Source: SAR86 cluster bacterium
GTDB lineage: Bacteria > Pseudomonadota > Gammaproteobacteria > Pseudomonadales > Pseudohongiellaceae
Length of the DNA stretch: 38,610 bases
Assembly: GCA_002746215.1 (NCBI GenBank)
Contig: NVWI01000005.1
Location: forward strand, 62,879 to 101,488
Direction: 5' to 3'
A model generated the notes under the pieces. It did not search any database, had not been told where the DNA came from, and worked only from the letters and a program-made list of their open reading frames with translations. This document shows, piece by piece, positions 1 through 8,406 of this stretch; the stretch's first letter is position 1; each line of letters opens with the position of its first letter. The position numbers were made by a program, and so were the translations under genes.

Positions 1-314
1 GTGTTGATGGAGAAATTGATGCGCTTAATTTCATACTTGAACTCATGGTGCCAAATCTATTTGCTGAAGGCGGCACTTATGTAGTGCCTGGGCATGGCCG
101 TATTGGGGATGAAATTGATATTGTCGAATATCGGAATATGATTTATATCATTAGAGACCGCATTCAAGACATGGTTGACAGAAACCTGAGCCTTAGGCAG
201 GTTCTGGCAGAACGGCCATCTTTTGATTACGACACAGAATACGGCGGACACCGTGGTGGCCCAAGCAACGAAGAATTCATCACTGCTATCTATCAAAGCC
301 TGACTAAAGAATAA
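1..314 (+). CDS. MBL-fold metallo-hydrolase, C-terminal fragment
   Basis: The reading frame is open from the window edge (first full codon at base 3) to a TAA at 312-314, so only about the last 103 residues are present and the start lies outside. The segment EGGTYVVPGHGR followed by an acidic, helical tail resembles the C-terminal part of metallo-beta-lactamase-fold hydrolases, where the PGHG histidine is a late metal ligand; the main HxHxDH motif would be upstream and cannot be checked. The substrate is unknown. The next gene starts 12 bases downstream on the same strand and codes for a secreted protein, so the two are probably co-transcribed. The family call is fairly safe; any specific function is not. 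Confidence 0.7.
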   Translation, partial: VDGEIDALNFILELMVPNLFAEGGTYVVPGHGRIGDEIDIVEYRNMIYIIRDRIQDMVDRNLSLRQVLAERPSFDYDTEYGGHRGGPSNEEFITAIYQSLTKE

Positions 315-326
315 GGACCAACGACT

Positions 327-1124
327 ATGAAAACTTTTATACAACGCTTATGCTTTCTAGTAATCACCGTATTTGGCTTTAATATTAATGCCTCTATTGC
401 CCAACCTCGGCCGCCTGGCCCTCCACCACCACCTCCTCCAGGTCAAATTAGTGCACCTATTGATCTCACGGGCACCTGGGTTGCCATCATTACAGAAGAT
501 TGGCCAACACGCATGGTCACGCCTTTAATTGGTGATACGTCCAGTATCCCGGAAAACCAGGCGGCCAAGGACATTGCTATGGAATGGCGCCCTGAAATGG
601 ATGTTGGTAATGAGTGTAGGGCCTATGGCGCTGCAGCCATTATGAACGAACCTAGTAGATTGAGAATCAGCTGGGAAGATGATCTAACCTTGAAGATGGA
701 AATTGATTCCGGCATGCAAACACGGTATTTCCATTTTGGTGATTCAATTCCTGCTGGTGCTCCCTCCAGGCAGGGCCATACAGTCGCACACTGGTCAGGC
801 CCCTTTACCCAAACACCCCGGCAATTTGGCTTGGGAATTAACCAGGTAAATCAGCCTCCCAGCTTCATGGAAGCTCACACGGGCAACCTTATTCCTGGTT
901 ATTTGCGGAAAAATGGCATACCCCACAGCGATCAGGCTACTGTTACAGAATACTTCGATGTTATCCAGATTGCCGATGGCAGCACCTGGTTAATTGATGT
1001 GGTTATTGTTGATGATCCGGTTTATTTGAGTCAGCCCTATGTTGTTAGTAGAAACTTCAAAAAAGAAGCTGATGACTCAAAATGGAACCCTCAAGACTGT
1101 TTTGTAACTAACCCTGGCTGGTAA
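327..1124 (+). CDS. Secreted protein of unknown function, proline-rich N-terminus
   Basis: This 265-residue protein begins with a clear Sec signal peptide (MKTFIQRLCFLVITVFGF..., probable cleavage after SIA, about residue 25), followed by a proline run (about residues 27-37) and then a segment, IDLTGTWVAII, typical of a poorly characterised periplasmic family of marine gammaproteobacteria. Later parts such as CRAYGAAAIM, a predicted beta-rich middle and SDQATVTEYFDVI match my memory of that family, whose function is not established. The ATG has AAGGA nine bases upstream. It follows the MBL-fold gene by 12 bases. Its last 34 bases overlap the end of the convergent cyclase gene. It may be distantly related to the C-terminal half of the protein at 26043-27095. 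Confidence 0.75.
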   Translation: MKTFIQRLCFLVITVFGFNINASIAQPRPPGPPPPPPPGQISAPIDLTGTWVAIITEDWPTRMVTPLIGDTSSIPENQAAKDIAMEWRPEMDVGNECRAYGAAAIMNEPSRLRISWEDDLTLKMEIDSGMQTRYFHFGDSIPAGAPSRQGHTVAHWSGPFTQTPRQFGLGINQVNQPPSFMEAHTGNLIPGYLRKNGIPHSDQATVTEYFDVIQIADGSTWLIDVVIVDDPVYLSQPYVVSRNFKKEADDSKWNPQDCFVTNPGW

Positions 1125-2815
1125 ATTTTTAAACTCTCTCGTTTACCTTTGACTAATACTTCTCCCAGCTCCTGATAAGAAAACTCAGGAGCCTGGGACA
1201 TGGTCGATTCGCTGACTATCAATGCCGCCCCCTTTTCCTTGCATAAGCCTTCAATACGCGAGGCAATATTCACGCCATCACCAATTGCCGTGTAGTTAAG
1301 ACGGGACTCTGAGCCCATGTTTCCCAAAACAACTCTGCCCGTATTAATACCAATCCCGATATCTAAAGCTGCAATACCTCTAGCTGCAAAGCGCTGATTA
1401 ACACCTTCCAGCGCATTGAGCATATCCAATCCTGCGGCAACTGCGTTGGATGCGGCATTAGTTTGAACTAAAGGCGCGCCAAACAGTGCCATTACGGCAT
1501 CCCCAATAAATTTATCAACCACACCGCCATGTGCTTCAATAACTTTTGTAATTGCCGAAAAATATTCATTCAGCAAACTCAGAATATCTTGCGGTGATTT
1601 GCCTTCACATAAAGTTGTGAAACCCCTTATGTCCGAAAACAATATGGTCACTTCACGCTCCTCACCTCCGAGTTCAATATCCTTGCTTAATAATTCATCG
1701 GCAATTTCCTTTGAAACAACCTTGCCAAGTAAACTTCTAATTTTTTCTTTTTCTGCCAAACCTTCTGCCATGCCATTGAAGGCCGTCGCCAACTGACCAA
1801 TTTCATCTTCATTTTCGACGATGACTTTTTGCTGGTATTCACCGGCTTCAATACGTTTAGCGCCACTGACAAGTTCAAGCACAGGCCTGGTTACTGTTCG
1901 AGATATAAAAAGCACGCCAACAATAAGCGCGACGAAACCCAATGCAAAAATTGTCAGCAAGGTTCTACTTAACGCTTCATAGGGCGCTAATTGTTCCGAT
2001 AAAGAACGTTGTAAGAGCACATAGACTGAATCAGTGCCAGCAACAATAGGTTGCGCCAAACTCACGAATTCTTCTCCAGCAAAGGTACTAACATTGGTCT
2101 GATCAAAATCCATATTCATTAAGCTGAATCTCGACAACACTTCATTTTTGACAACACTTGATACAGTCGAAGCATTACTCTGCCATAGCCCGCCTTCACT
2201 TTTAAAAAGCACCGTAACATCTGCCGATATCGAATCTTTAAACTCTTGGGTAAAAGCCTGATCAATTGCAAAACCCATGGCAACCCAGGCTTCAATATCT
2301 GGATTTAGGAAAGGTAACACTGTCAGATGATAAGGCTGCTCATCAATAACCACTATGCCCGCCGCTTCAGGATATTCACCTTGCCTATCCAGCTCCCGAG
2401 CCTGCTCTATCAGGTTAATCCAGGTTGGAGCTTCGCCTTCAACAGCGGGTTGCTTTGTATCAGCAATAATCAGATTATTATTAGCAATCAGCACCATAAA
2501 ATCTGCATTATCGACACGGTATAAAAGGTTTTCCATAGCAGACAGAATTGTCGCATGGTCATTCGTCGCATAGACTTGTTTGAAAGCAAAATCGGCAGAC
2601 AAGGCATCCGCTGCAATTGCTAACGATTCATTTCTGCGAGAAATGGTGGCATCAAAATTTGCTGCTCCAATTTCAAGGTCAGAGCTTATAACTGTCAACG
2701 CATTTTCAAAGTTTTGGCTGTTAACCAGAATATAGACCGGCCCGAGAACGAGTAAGAGCAGGCTGAACAGGAAAAAAAGCAGGCGAGTCTGGATGCGTTT
2801 AAATCTGAAATTCAT
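1091..2815 (-). CDS. Membrane adenylate cyclase (Cache-like sensor, HAMP, class III cyclase)
   Basis: The 574-residue protein has a transmembrane helix at about 12-31, a periplasmic sensor of about 250 residues that looks Cache-like, a second helix at about 286-306, a HAMP domain at about 305-357 and a class III nucleotide cyclase domain at about 388-560. The two metal-binding aspartates are D395 (in FSDIRGFT) and D439 (in FIGDAVMALFG). K435 and D513 sit where the adenine-selecting pair is expected, and N516 and R520 are the transition-state residues. It should therefore make cAMP from ATP at the inner face of the membrane in response to an external signal. The ligand cannot be inferred. The gene stands alone and overlaps the convergent upstream gene by 34 bases at the 3' ends. 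Confidence 0.9.
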   Translation of the reverse strand: MNFRFKRIQTRLLFFLFSLLLLVLGPVYILVNSQNFENALTVISSDLEIGAANFDATISRRNESLAIAADALSADFAFKQVYATNDHATILSAMENLLYRVDNADFMVLIANNNLIIADTKQPAVEGEAPTWINLIEQARELDRQGEYPEAAGIVVIDEQPYHLTVLPFLNPDIEAWVAMGFAIDQAFTQEFKDSISADVTVLFKSEGGLWQSNASTVSSVVKNEVLSRFSLMNMDFDQTNVSTFAGEEFVSLAQPIVAGTDSVYVLLQRSLSEQLAPYEALSRTLLTIFALGFVALIVGVLFISRTVTRPVLELVSGAKRIEAGEYQQKVIVENEDEIGQLATAFNGMAEGLAEKEKIRSLLGKVVSKEIADELLSKDIELGGEEREVTILFSDIRGFTTLCEGKSPQDILSLLNEYFSAITKVIEAHGGVVDKFIGDAVMALFGAPLVQTNAASNAVAAGLDMLNALEGVNQRFAARGIAALDIGIGINTGRVVLGNMGSESRLNYTAIGDGVNIASRIEGLCKEKGAALIVSESTMSQAPEFSYQELGEVLVKGKRESLKIYQPGLVTKQS

Positions 2816-2820
2816 GCTTA

Positions 2821-2844
2821 CTTATCCAACTCCTTATCCAACTC
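2821..2844. repeat. 12-bp tandem duplication upstream of the cyclase gene
   Basis: CTTATCCAACTC occurs twice head to tail, just upstream of the cyclase start codon (2813-2815). On the minus strand it puts a GGAG-containing segment about 16 bases from the ATG. It is probably a replication-slippage duplication in the 5' leader. The rest of 2845-3034 shows nothing I can name. Confidence 0.7.
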
Positions 2845-3034
2845 GGCTTTCCAGTATAAAGCCTAAAGTATAGAAGCCCTGCTTCAAGTAAGCCAGTCTG
2901 GTTTTAAACCACGTTATTGGAACAGGATTGGGTGGGAAAGGTCTGCAATGGCTGATTTCAGAATCTTATCAATCATTGCATTATCTGATAGTAATGCTTT
3001 GAAAATTTAGCGTGTGACAACTCTCTTTTATGCT

Positions 3035-4066
3035 TCACTCTGTTTGTTCTTTTTTAATATGCTTTTGGATCAGTCGCCGCGACATTGCTCCACCCGCATC
3101 TATATCCAGAGAAAGCAGTCTGCGTTTTGGATTTGCAGATAACGACAGTTGCTGACGTTCCAAAATGTCCATATCTTCTTGGAATATTTCTCCCTGACCT
3201 TCCTTTATGATGCTGGTCATTACTGAGTCTGCAACACCCCAGGTACGTGCCAAGCCCCAAAAATACCAATGGCTGTCTGGCGTTTCAGGTGTAATAAAGT
3301 CAACTATAACCGCATATGCTTTTACACTTAGATCGGCATCAAAACCGCCATTACCTGCTAAAGCTACGCCTACATCTACCATGACCTGACTAGGTGCTTG
3401 AAAACGGCAGATTTGCCAACGATCGACAATGGCATTGTCATCAAGACCTTTTTGGCGCATAGCCATTTTCCAAAATGGTGGGGCTTCAACACTTTCCATA
3501 AACCGACTTGTAATAACCTGATCACCTTCCAGCTTGGTATGCACCGGCTGCTCATCAATTTCTTTTTGTCCGATGCTTGAACTGTGCACATAATTTTCAT
3601 GGCTCAGGTCCATAAGATTATCTATCATTAATCGATAATCGGCAGCAACATGATAGACACCACCGCCATAAGCCCAATCCGGATTATCTGCCCAATGTAA
3701 CTCTGGCAGTTGATCTATGTTTGCTTTTTCAAAGTCTCCAGGCCAAACCCAGATAAAACCAGCTTTCTCAATAACAGGATAAGTTCGATTACATGGGAAA
3801 TTATGAACTTGCTGCTTAGGCATGCTTACTGTTTCACCACTCTGCCCCATACACAGGCCATGGTAACCACAAACCAAAACGTCGCCTTCTACTTTACCTA
3901 GAGATAAGGGCAGCCCTCGATGTGGGCAAAAATCTTCAACCGCAGCAACGACCCCTGAGCTATTTCGGAAAAATACAATTTCTTGTTCACAAATCGTACG
4001 TCCTAAAGGTTTATCTTTCAGCTCTTCTGATGTGGCAGCAACGTACCAGGAATTTACTATATACAT
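3035..4066 (-). CDS. Rieske non-heme iron oxygenase, VanA-like
   Basis: The 343-residue protein matches the oxygenase component of vanillate O-demethylase-type systems. The Rieske [2Fe-2S] ligands are C47, H49, C66 and H69 (CPHRG...CGYHG). The mononuclear iron site is visible as D153-L-S-H156-E-N-Y-V-H161, with a candidate third ligand, an aspartate in QEDMDILERQ near residue 290. Length is normal for the family. Such enzymes demethylate or hydroxylate aromatic compounds using electrons from a partner ferredoxin reductase (VanB type). No reductase is encoded nearby, so the electron donor must be elsewhere and vanillate itself is only one possible substrate. The gene is monocistronic as far as can be seen. 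Confidence 0.85.
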   Translation of the reverse strand: MYIVNSWYVAATSEELKDKPLGRTICEQEIVFFRNSSGVVAAVEDFCPHRGLPLSLGKVEGDVLVCGYHGLCMGQSGETVSMPKQQVHNFPCNRTYPVIEKAGFIWVWPGDFEKANIDQLPELHWADNPDWAYGGGVYHVAADYRLMIDNLMDLSHENYVHSSSIGQKEIDEQPVHTKLEGDQVITSRFMESVEAPPFWKMAMRQKGLDDNAIVDRWQICRFQAPSQVMVDVGVALAGNGGFDADLSVKAYAVIVDFITPETPDSHWYFWGLARTWGVADSVMTSIIKEGQGEIFQEDMDILERQQLSLSANPKRRLLSLDIDAGGAMSRRLIQKHIKKEQTE

Positions 4067-4301
4067 AATTTATTTATGTGTTTATTACCACGTTTATAGA
4101 CACCGCCTTATCTTTAATAAGATGCGCCGAAAATCAGCACTTAGCCCTACATATGATTGTGCGGATACAGTCTCAGAATAAATTTTAAAGATTCACTCTA
4201 ACACCTCGATGTTAATAATGTTATTTTGGGTTCCGGAATTAATTAGGAATAATTTAAGCCAAGATAAACTAAACACTCTCTTGTCCTAAACTAGGAAATG
4301 T

Positions 4302-4317
4302 TACATCCATAGATGTA
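4302..4317. promoter_or_regulatory. Perfect inverted repeat upstream of the DUF8021-like gene
   Basis: TACATC-CATA-GATGTA is a perfect 6-bp-arm inverted repeat lying 38 bases before the ATG at 4356. Its place in the leader or promoter region suits an operator for a dimeric regulator, but no regulator gene is nearby and a chance palindrome is possible. The remainder of 4067-4355 is AT-rich and contains a weak hairpin (CTTAT-CTTTA-ATAAG) near 4108-4122. Confidence 0.3.
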
Positions 4318-4355
4318 CATGAATTACGTTTCAAATAATTGAAGGATGAAAAATA

Positions 4356-5267
4356 ATGAAAATTCTGACCGCCGTATTATTTTATTTTATCTCGGCTCTT
4401 CATGCGCAAGCTGCTTCTGATTGTGACAAAGAGTGTTTAGAAAATTTTGCCGATCAGTACCGTGCGGCGTATCTACAACACGACCCCGCTTTGGTAAACA
4501 TTTCTGCAGATGTTAAATTCACTGAAAATAATGTTGAGTTGCCTTTCCCCGATGGAAGCTGGGACACAGTCAGTGAAGAAGTTATTGAAGCACTAACATT
4601 CTCTGATCCTGTAACGGCTAACGTGGGGTTTTATACGGCTATTATGCAAAATGACACCCAGGGCTTCCTTGCTGTTCGTTTAAAAATAGCGGATGGGGAA
4701 ATTACCGAAATAGAACACATACTTTCTACTCGACGGAATTTGAGTTCACCACCTACACCTTTTGCTGACCCTCATGGTTATAGCCATGATCCTGATATAG
4801 ATAGAACAGTCCCTCTGGATGAACGGGTTTCTCGTGACAGATTAATCTATCATGCAGATGGCTATTTCTCGATATTAGAAAATAACACTGGTGAGATTCG
4901 TGGAGTAAACTTTGCGCCTGATGCCAGTCGTTTTGGGAATGGTATGGAGTCTACTGAAATCGAAAAGGGTTTCTTATCTGGGAGTTACCGTTCTAATGAT
5001 CGAGTGCGCGAGCGCGATTACTTTCTAGTCGATGAAGAACGAGGCATAGTAATGGCAAGAGCTTTTATAGATCACAAAGGTGTGCTTGATGAGTTTACTT
5101 TAACAGACGGAACAGAAATGAGATCCCCTTATAGGGAGCCACAAACCTGGTCTTTACTTGAAATGTTTAAAATTAAAAATGACATGATTACAGCTGTCGA
5201 AGCAACCTTTATTGCAGTGCCTTATTATATGCCCTCATCATGGACTGCAAATTCAGACTCTCGTTAA
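4356..5267 (+). CDS. Secreted DUF8021-like protein
   Basis: The 303-residue product starts with a signal peptide (cleavage probably after AQA, about residue 20) and continues with CDKECLENFADQYRAAYLQHD and KFTENNVELPFPDGSWDTV. These agree with the DUF8021 family, proteins with an SnoaL-like alpha+beta fold found in bacteria and fungi. A second, similar segment (YRSNDRVRERDYFLVDEE and SLLEMFKIKNDMITAVEA) suggests two tandem units. No catalytic residues are known for the family. The ATG has AAGGA eight bases upstream. It is transcribed alone, divergently from the Rieske oxygenase, which may hint at a shared catabolic role, but that is speculation. Confidence 0.7.
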   Translation: MKILTAVLFYFISALHAQAASDCDKECLENFADQYRAAYLQHDPALVNISADVKFTENNVELPFPDGSWDTVSEEVIEALTFSDPVTANVGFYTAIMQNDTQGFLAVRLKIADGEITEIEHILSTRRNLSSPPTPFADPHGYSHDPDIDRTVPLDERVSRDRLIYHADGYFSILENNTGEIRGVNFAPDASRFGNGMESTEIEKGFLSGSYRSNDRVRERDYFLVDEERGIVMARAFIDHKGVLDEFTLTDGTEMRSPYREPQTWSLLEMFKIKNDMITAVEATFIAVPYYMPSSWTANSDSR

Positions 5268-5423
5268 CTCTATTAAGCAACGCAGCCAAATTTTAGACTA
5301 TGGGAAAATTAATTAATCGTTAGAATGTTAGTCAGAGCACATCTGTAGCCATTGATTTCATTAGCGCCAAAAAAGGTGAAACGATAGCAGAGCAACATTT
5401 ACAGTTCACTCGGAAATGAGAGG

Positions 5424-6062
5424 CTAGTAGCGTTTCTTACCACGTTTAGGTGCACGCCTGACCATACGTTCGGGTAGGAGTTGTACATCAAAAGCCAGAC
5501 TCAAACTCTCATTTTCACCTAATGGAATTTGCTGAGTCAGCTCAATCTCAATTTCCAGTCGCGGATGCCAGAGCCTAAGTTCCAGATTGCCAGCGGGGAC
5601 ATTTTGAATTGCACCCTGGCCTTCTTCAATTTCAACAAAATACGGCGTATCCAGTACCAATATATAACCGCGCATGTGGTCATGAATATTACAGCCTAAA
5701 ACGACCAAACCGGGGTTATCAAACAACACAGGCTCTGCTGGCACATCCAAATAGAGCGGTAATTCAAAAGTTTTCGCTGCAGAAAAGGAATACACATGGT
5801 GCTGCACATCATCAGAGTTAGGAAAATCAACCAGAGACCCAATTGTTGTTGCTCTTACATGCGGCACATACATTTCATCGCGCTGATCAATAACAACGCT
5901 AGATTCAGGCACCGATTCTGGTATTTTCCCATTTATGGTCTGGATATAAACAATGGCATCATAAACTGGCTCACCATACTGGTCATGAACCGACACTGTT
6001 AATGATCCGGCATAAACTAGTGGAGAAAAACAAAGTGCTGTGATTAAAAATAGTGTTTTCAT
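5424..6062 (-). CDS. Cupredoxin-like periplasmic protein ('methylamine utilization protein' type)
   Basis: The 212-residue protein has a signal peptide (MKTLFLITALCFSPLVYA), an N-terminal beta-sandwich segment like carboxypeptidase regulatory domains (residues 20-60) and a cupredoxin-like part in which H88/H89 and the cluster C124-N-I-H127-D-H129-M130 could form a type 1 copper site. Databases often label such proteins as methylamine utilization proteins, but no mau genes are present, so this name should not be read as a function. It starts four bases after the stop of the outer-membrane barrel gene upstream, so the two are almost certainly translated from one message. The C-terminus is basic (RRAPKRGKKRY). 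Confidence 0.75.
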   Translation of the reverse strand: MKTLFLITALCFSPLVYAGSLTVSVHDQYGEPVYDAIVYIQTINGKIPESVPESSVVIDQRDEMYVPHVRATTIGSLVDFPNSDDVQHHVYSFSAAKTFELPLYLDVPAEPVLFDNPGLVVLGCNIHDHMRGYILVLDTPYFVEIEEGQGAIQNVPAGNLELRLWHPRLEIEIELTQQIPLGENESLSLAFDVQLLPERMVRRAPKRGKKRY

Positions 6063-6066
6063 CTGG

Positions 6067-6939
6067 TTACCAGCTCAACATCAATCCTGTACGAAAGATA
6101 TTGGTATCATAGTTAATCCCTGCACTGGCTTTTGAGTCCTGCTTCTCATAACCGACATAAAATGTCGACGACTCTGAAATTGCCCTATTCCAATCAATAC
6201 TGTACACATCAGTTTCGGCATCAAGTCTATAGGCAATAATCGGCACGCCATTATCAAAAGTATGATCTCTATTTGTCGCCGTTGAAGCATTTAACATTAG
6301 TGTGGATGTTGAAGAGCTTGAGGTTATTTCACCTGACCTTCTTGTATAAGAGAAGCCTATCCAATCGCGGGCATTTATATCTAGAAAACCACTGACATAA
6401 GTTGAAAAACTATTAGTGTCTAATGAAAGATAATGATCACTTCGCCTATCTTCATGCTTAACACCAAAGCTAAGCTCCAGGTAATCATTAAAGCGCTTTA
6501 CTAAAGACAAATCAGCGCGTCTAACTTCAACGTCACGGATTTCATATTCATATTTATGCTCGCCAATACTAACCGTTCCATTAAGCCTTGGAACTTTATC
6601 TCCCACACCGAATTTATGGTTAAAAGATAGGCCTAAATTTAAGCTAACATTATTTAAATCTGAGTATTCTTGGAAATGCGCCAGCGTAAATGCTGCACTG
6701 GCAGTGACGCCGGTATATTCTGCTACTTGAGAAAAATAACCGCCGACAAAAGCCCCTTCAAGGCTGATGTCACTGCGGATATCTGACTCCAGGATAGCTC
6801 GATTGAGATTGTCATTAAAAAGAAATTCAGCAGAACCTTCCTGGAACCAATCAGCTAAAGCCTGCTCTGTAGGCCACAGGGATACGCTAACGATAAACAG
6901 AAGAATACTCGTTTTTAGTCGAAAAGGTTTGTTATACAT
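6067..6939 (-). CDS. Outer-membrane beta-barrel protein of unknown function
   Basis: The 290-residue protein has a signal peptide ending near ALA (about residue 29), long amphipathic beta-strand-like stretches throughout, and a C-terminal tryptophan (GLMLSW), the usual signal for BAM-dependent outer-membrane insertion. No specific family motif is recognised. It is followed four bases later by the cupredoxin-like gene. I know of similar pairs in Proteobacteria, where the barrel and the putative copper protein travel together and are sometimes joined by a cyclic-di-GMP protein, which is absent here. A role in exporting or anchoring the copper protein is only an inference. Confidence 0.65.
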   Translation of the reverse strand: MYNKPFRLKTSILLFIVSVSLWPTEQALADWFQEGSAEFLFNDNLNRAILESDIRSDISLEGAFVGGYFSQVAEYTGVTASAAFTLAHFQEYSDLNNVSLNLGLSFNHKFGVGDKVPRLNGTVSIGEHKYEYEIRDVEVRRADLSLVKRFNDYLELSFGVKHEDRRSDHYLSLDTNSFSTYVSGFLDINARDWIGFSYTRRSGEITSSSSTSTLMLNASTATNRDHTFDNGVPIIAYRLDAETDVYSIDWNRAISESSTFYVGYEKQDSKASAGINYDTNIFRTGLMLSW

Positions 6940-6992
6940 GCTCTGCTAAAAATCCAATATTTAACTTATTAGATTACAGAGAAAATGGAAAG

Positions 6993-8381
6993 TTACAAGG
7001 ACTTAACAATATAGCTTTTCACATCAGTTAAGTCTTGAGGCAATACGACATAGCTTTCGTCACGCTCAAGCAAATCTGCCAAATGATCAGGTAAAGCAGG
7101 CGCTTCTAAACCTGCTCTTTCAATCGCTTCGGTAAACTTAACCGGATGCGCGGTAGCCAGAGAAATCATGGGGATGTCCGAATTTCTCTTACAAAGCTGG
7201 GCAGCCCTCACACCAATTGCTGTGTGAGGATCAAGCAAATATCCATATTTGTCACTGACTTCTTTAATCACTGCACAGGTTTCTTCATCATTAATGCTCG
7301 CCGAATCAAAGTTAGCTTTGGCAAATGCCCACTCATCCTCACTAACCTGATTCAATTCTTTACTCAAACCGGTAACGAAAGCTGTCACTTTGTCAGCATC
7401 GCCTTTGAACATATCAAAAATAAAGCGTTCAAAATTACTGGAGACCATGATGTCCATACTTGGAGACAAACTGGCTTCTAGGCCTCTCAAATTGTACTGA
7501 TTCTGACTGACAAAACGATGCAGGATGTCATTTTTATTGGTCGCAATAATTAATTGATCAATCGGCAAACCCATTTTTTTCGCTAGGTAACCGGCATAGA
7601 TATCACCAAAATTCCCAGTTGGCACCGAAAAAGAAACAGCTTCATTCTTATCAAGAAATTTTAAGGCGGCATAAAAATAATAGACAATCTGCGCCATGAT
7701 TCTGGCCCAGTTAATAGAATTCACAGCGGCCAATTGATAACCATCAGGCAGAAAACTTTGATCCGAAAATGCCTGTTTAACCAGTTGCTGGCAATCATCA
7801 AAGTTGCCTGATATAGCAATGTTATGCACATTATTTCCAGCAACAGTTGTCATTTGTTTACGCTGTACTTCTGAGACGAGGTTATGCGGATGCAAAATAA
7901 ATATATCGACAAATTTGGAGTGCTTACACCCCTCCAAGGCAGCAGAACCTGTATCACCGGAAGTGGCTCCTAAAATAGCAACGTGTTGCTGACGCTTTTC
8001 CAGAAAGTAATCCAGCAAACGACCCAGGAGCTGCAAGGCAAAATCTTTAAACGCCAGTGTAGGCCCATGAAATAATTCCAGAACCCACTCGTTATCACCT
8101 AACTCATGTAAAGGAGCGACTTCCGGGTGGCTAAATTCAGCGTAAGTGTCTGTAACCATCTGCTTTAATACATCGTCCTCAACCGCACCATCGACATATA
8201 AGCGGATAATTTCATACGCCAGATCAGCATAGCTCAGATTCTTCCAGCTTAATATTTGTTCACCACTAAGCTGCGGCACTGTTTCCGGAATAAATAGTCC
8301 ACCATCAGGTGCCAAACCTGTTAGCACAACTTCTTCAAAGCTGTGTGGCTCACATTGCCCACGAGTGCTTATATATTTCAT
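6993..8381 (-). CDS. thrC: Threonine synthase
   Basis: The 462-residue protein converts O-phosphohomoserine to threonine with PLP, the last step of threonine synthesis in the cytoplasm. The PLP lysine is K112 in HGPTLAFKDFALQLLGR. The N-terminal MKYISTRG and later SVPTGNFGDIYAGY are typical of the long gammaproteobacterial type. It lies 25 bases after hom, so the two form an operon with dsbC (dsbC-hom-thrC), the order seen in Pseudomonas. No leader peptide or attenuator is visible before the operon. The call is secure. Confidence 0.97.
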   Translation of the reverse strand: MKYISTRGQCEPHSFEEVVLTGLAPDGGLFIPETVPQLSGEQILSWKNLSYADLAYEIIRLYVDGAVEDDVLKQMVTDTYAEFSHPEVAPLHELGDNEWVLELFHGPTLAFKDFALQLLGRLLDYFLEKRQQHVAILGATSGDTGSAALEGCKHSKFVDIFILHPHNLVSEVQRKQMTTVAGNNVHNIAISGNFDDCQQLVKQAFSDQSFLPDGYQLAAVNSINWARIMAQIVYYFYAALKFLDKNEAVSFSVPTGNFGDIYAGYLAKKMGLPIDQLIIATNKNDILHRFVSQNQYNLRGLEASLSPSMDIMVSSNFERFIFDMFKGDADKVTAFVTGLSKELNQVSEDEWAFAKANFDSASINDEETCAVIKEVSDKYGYLLDPHTAIGVRAAQLCKRNSDIPMISLATAHPVKFTEAIERAGLEAPALPDHLADLLERDESYVVLPQDLTDVKSYIVKSL

Positions 8382-8406
8382 GTGATATCTACTTTTCTAA
8401 CGCTGA

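Noticed and set aside
5268-5423. Possible terminator or small RNA between convergent genes
   Set aside because: No convincing stem with a U-run was found in this 156-base gap.
7146-7481. 111-codon open frame on the plus strand
   Set aside because: Antisense to thrC, no ribosome binding site and no similarity.
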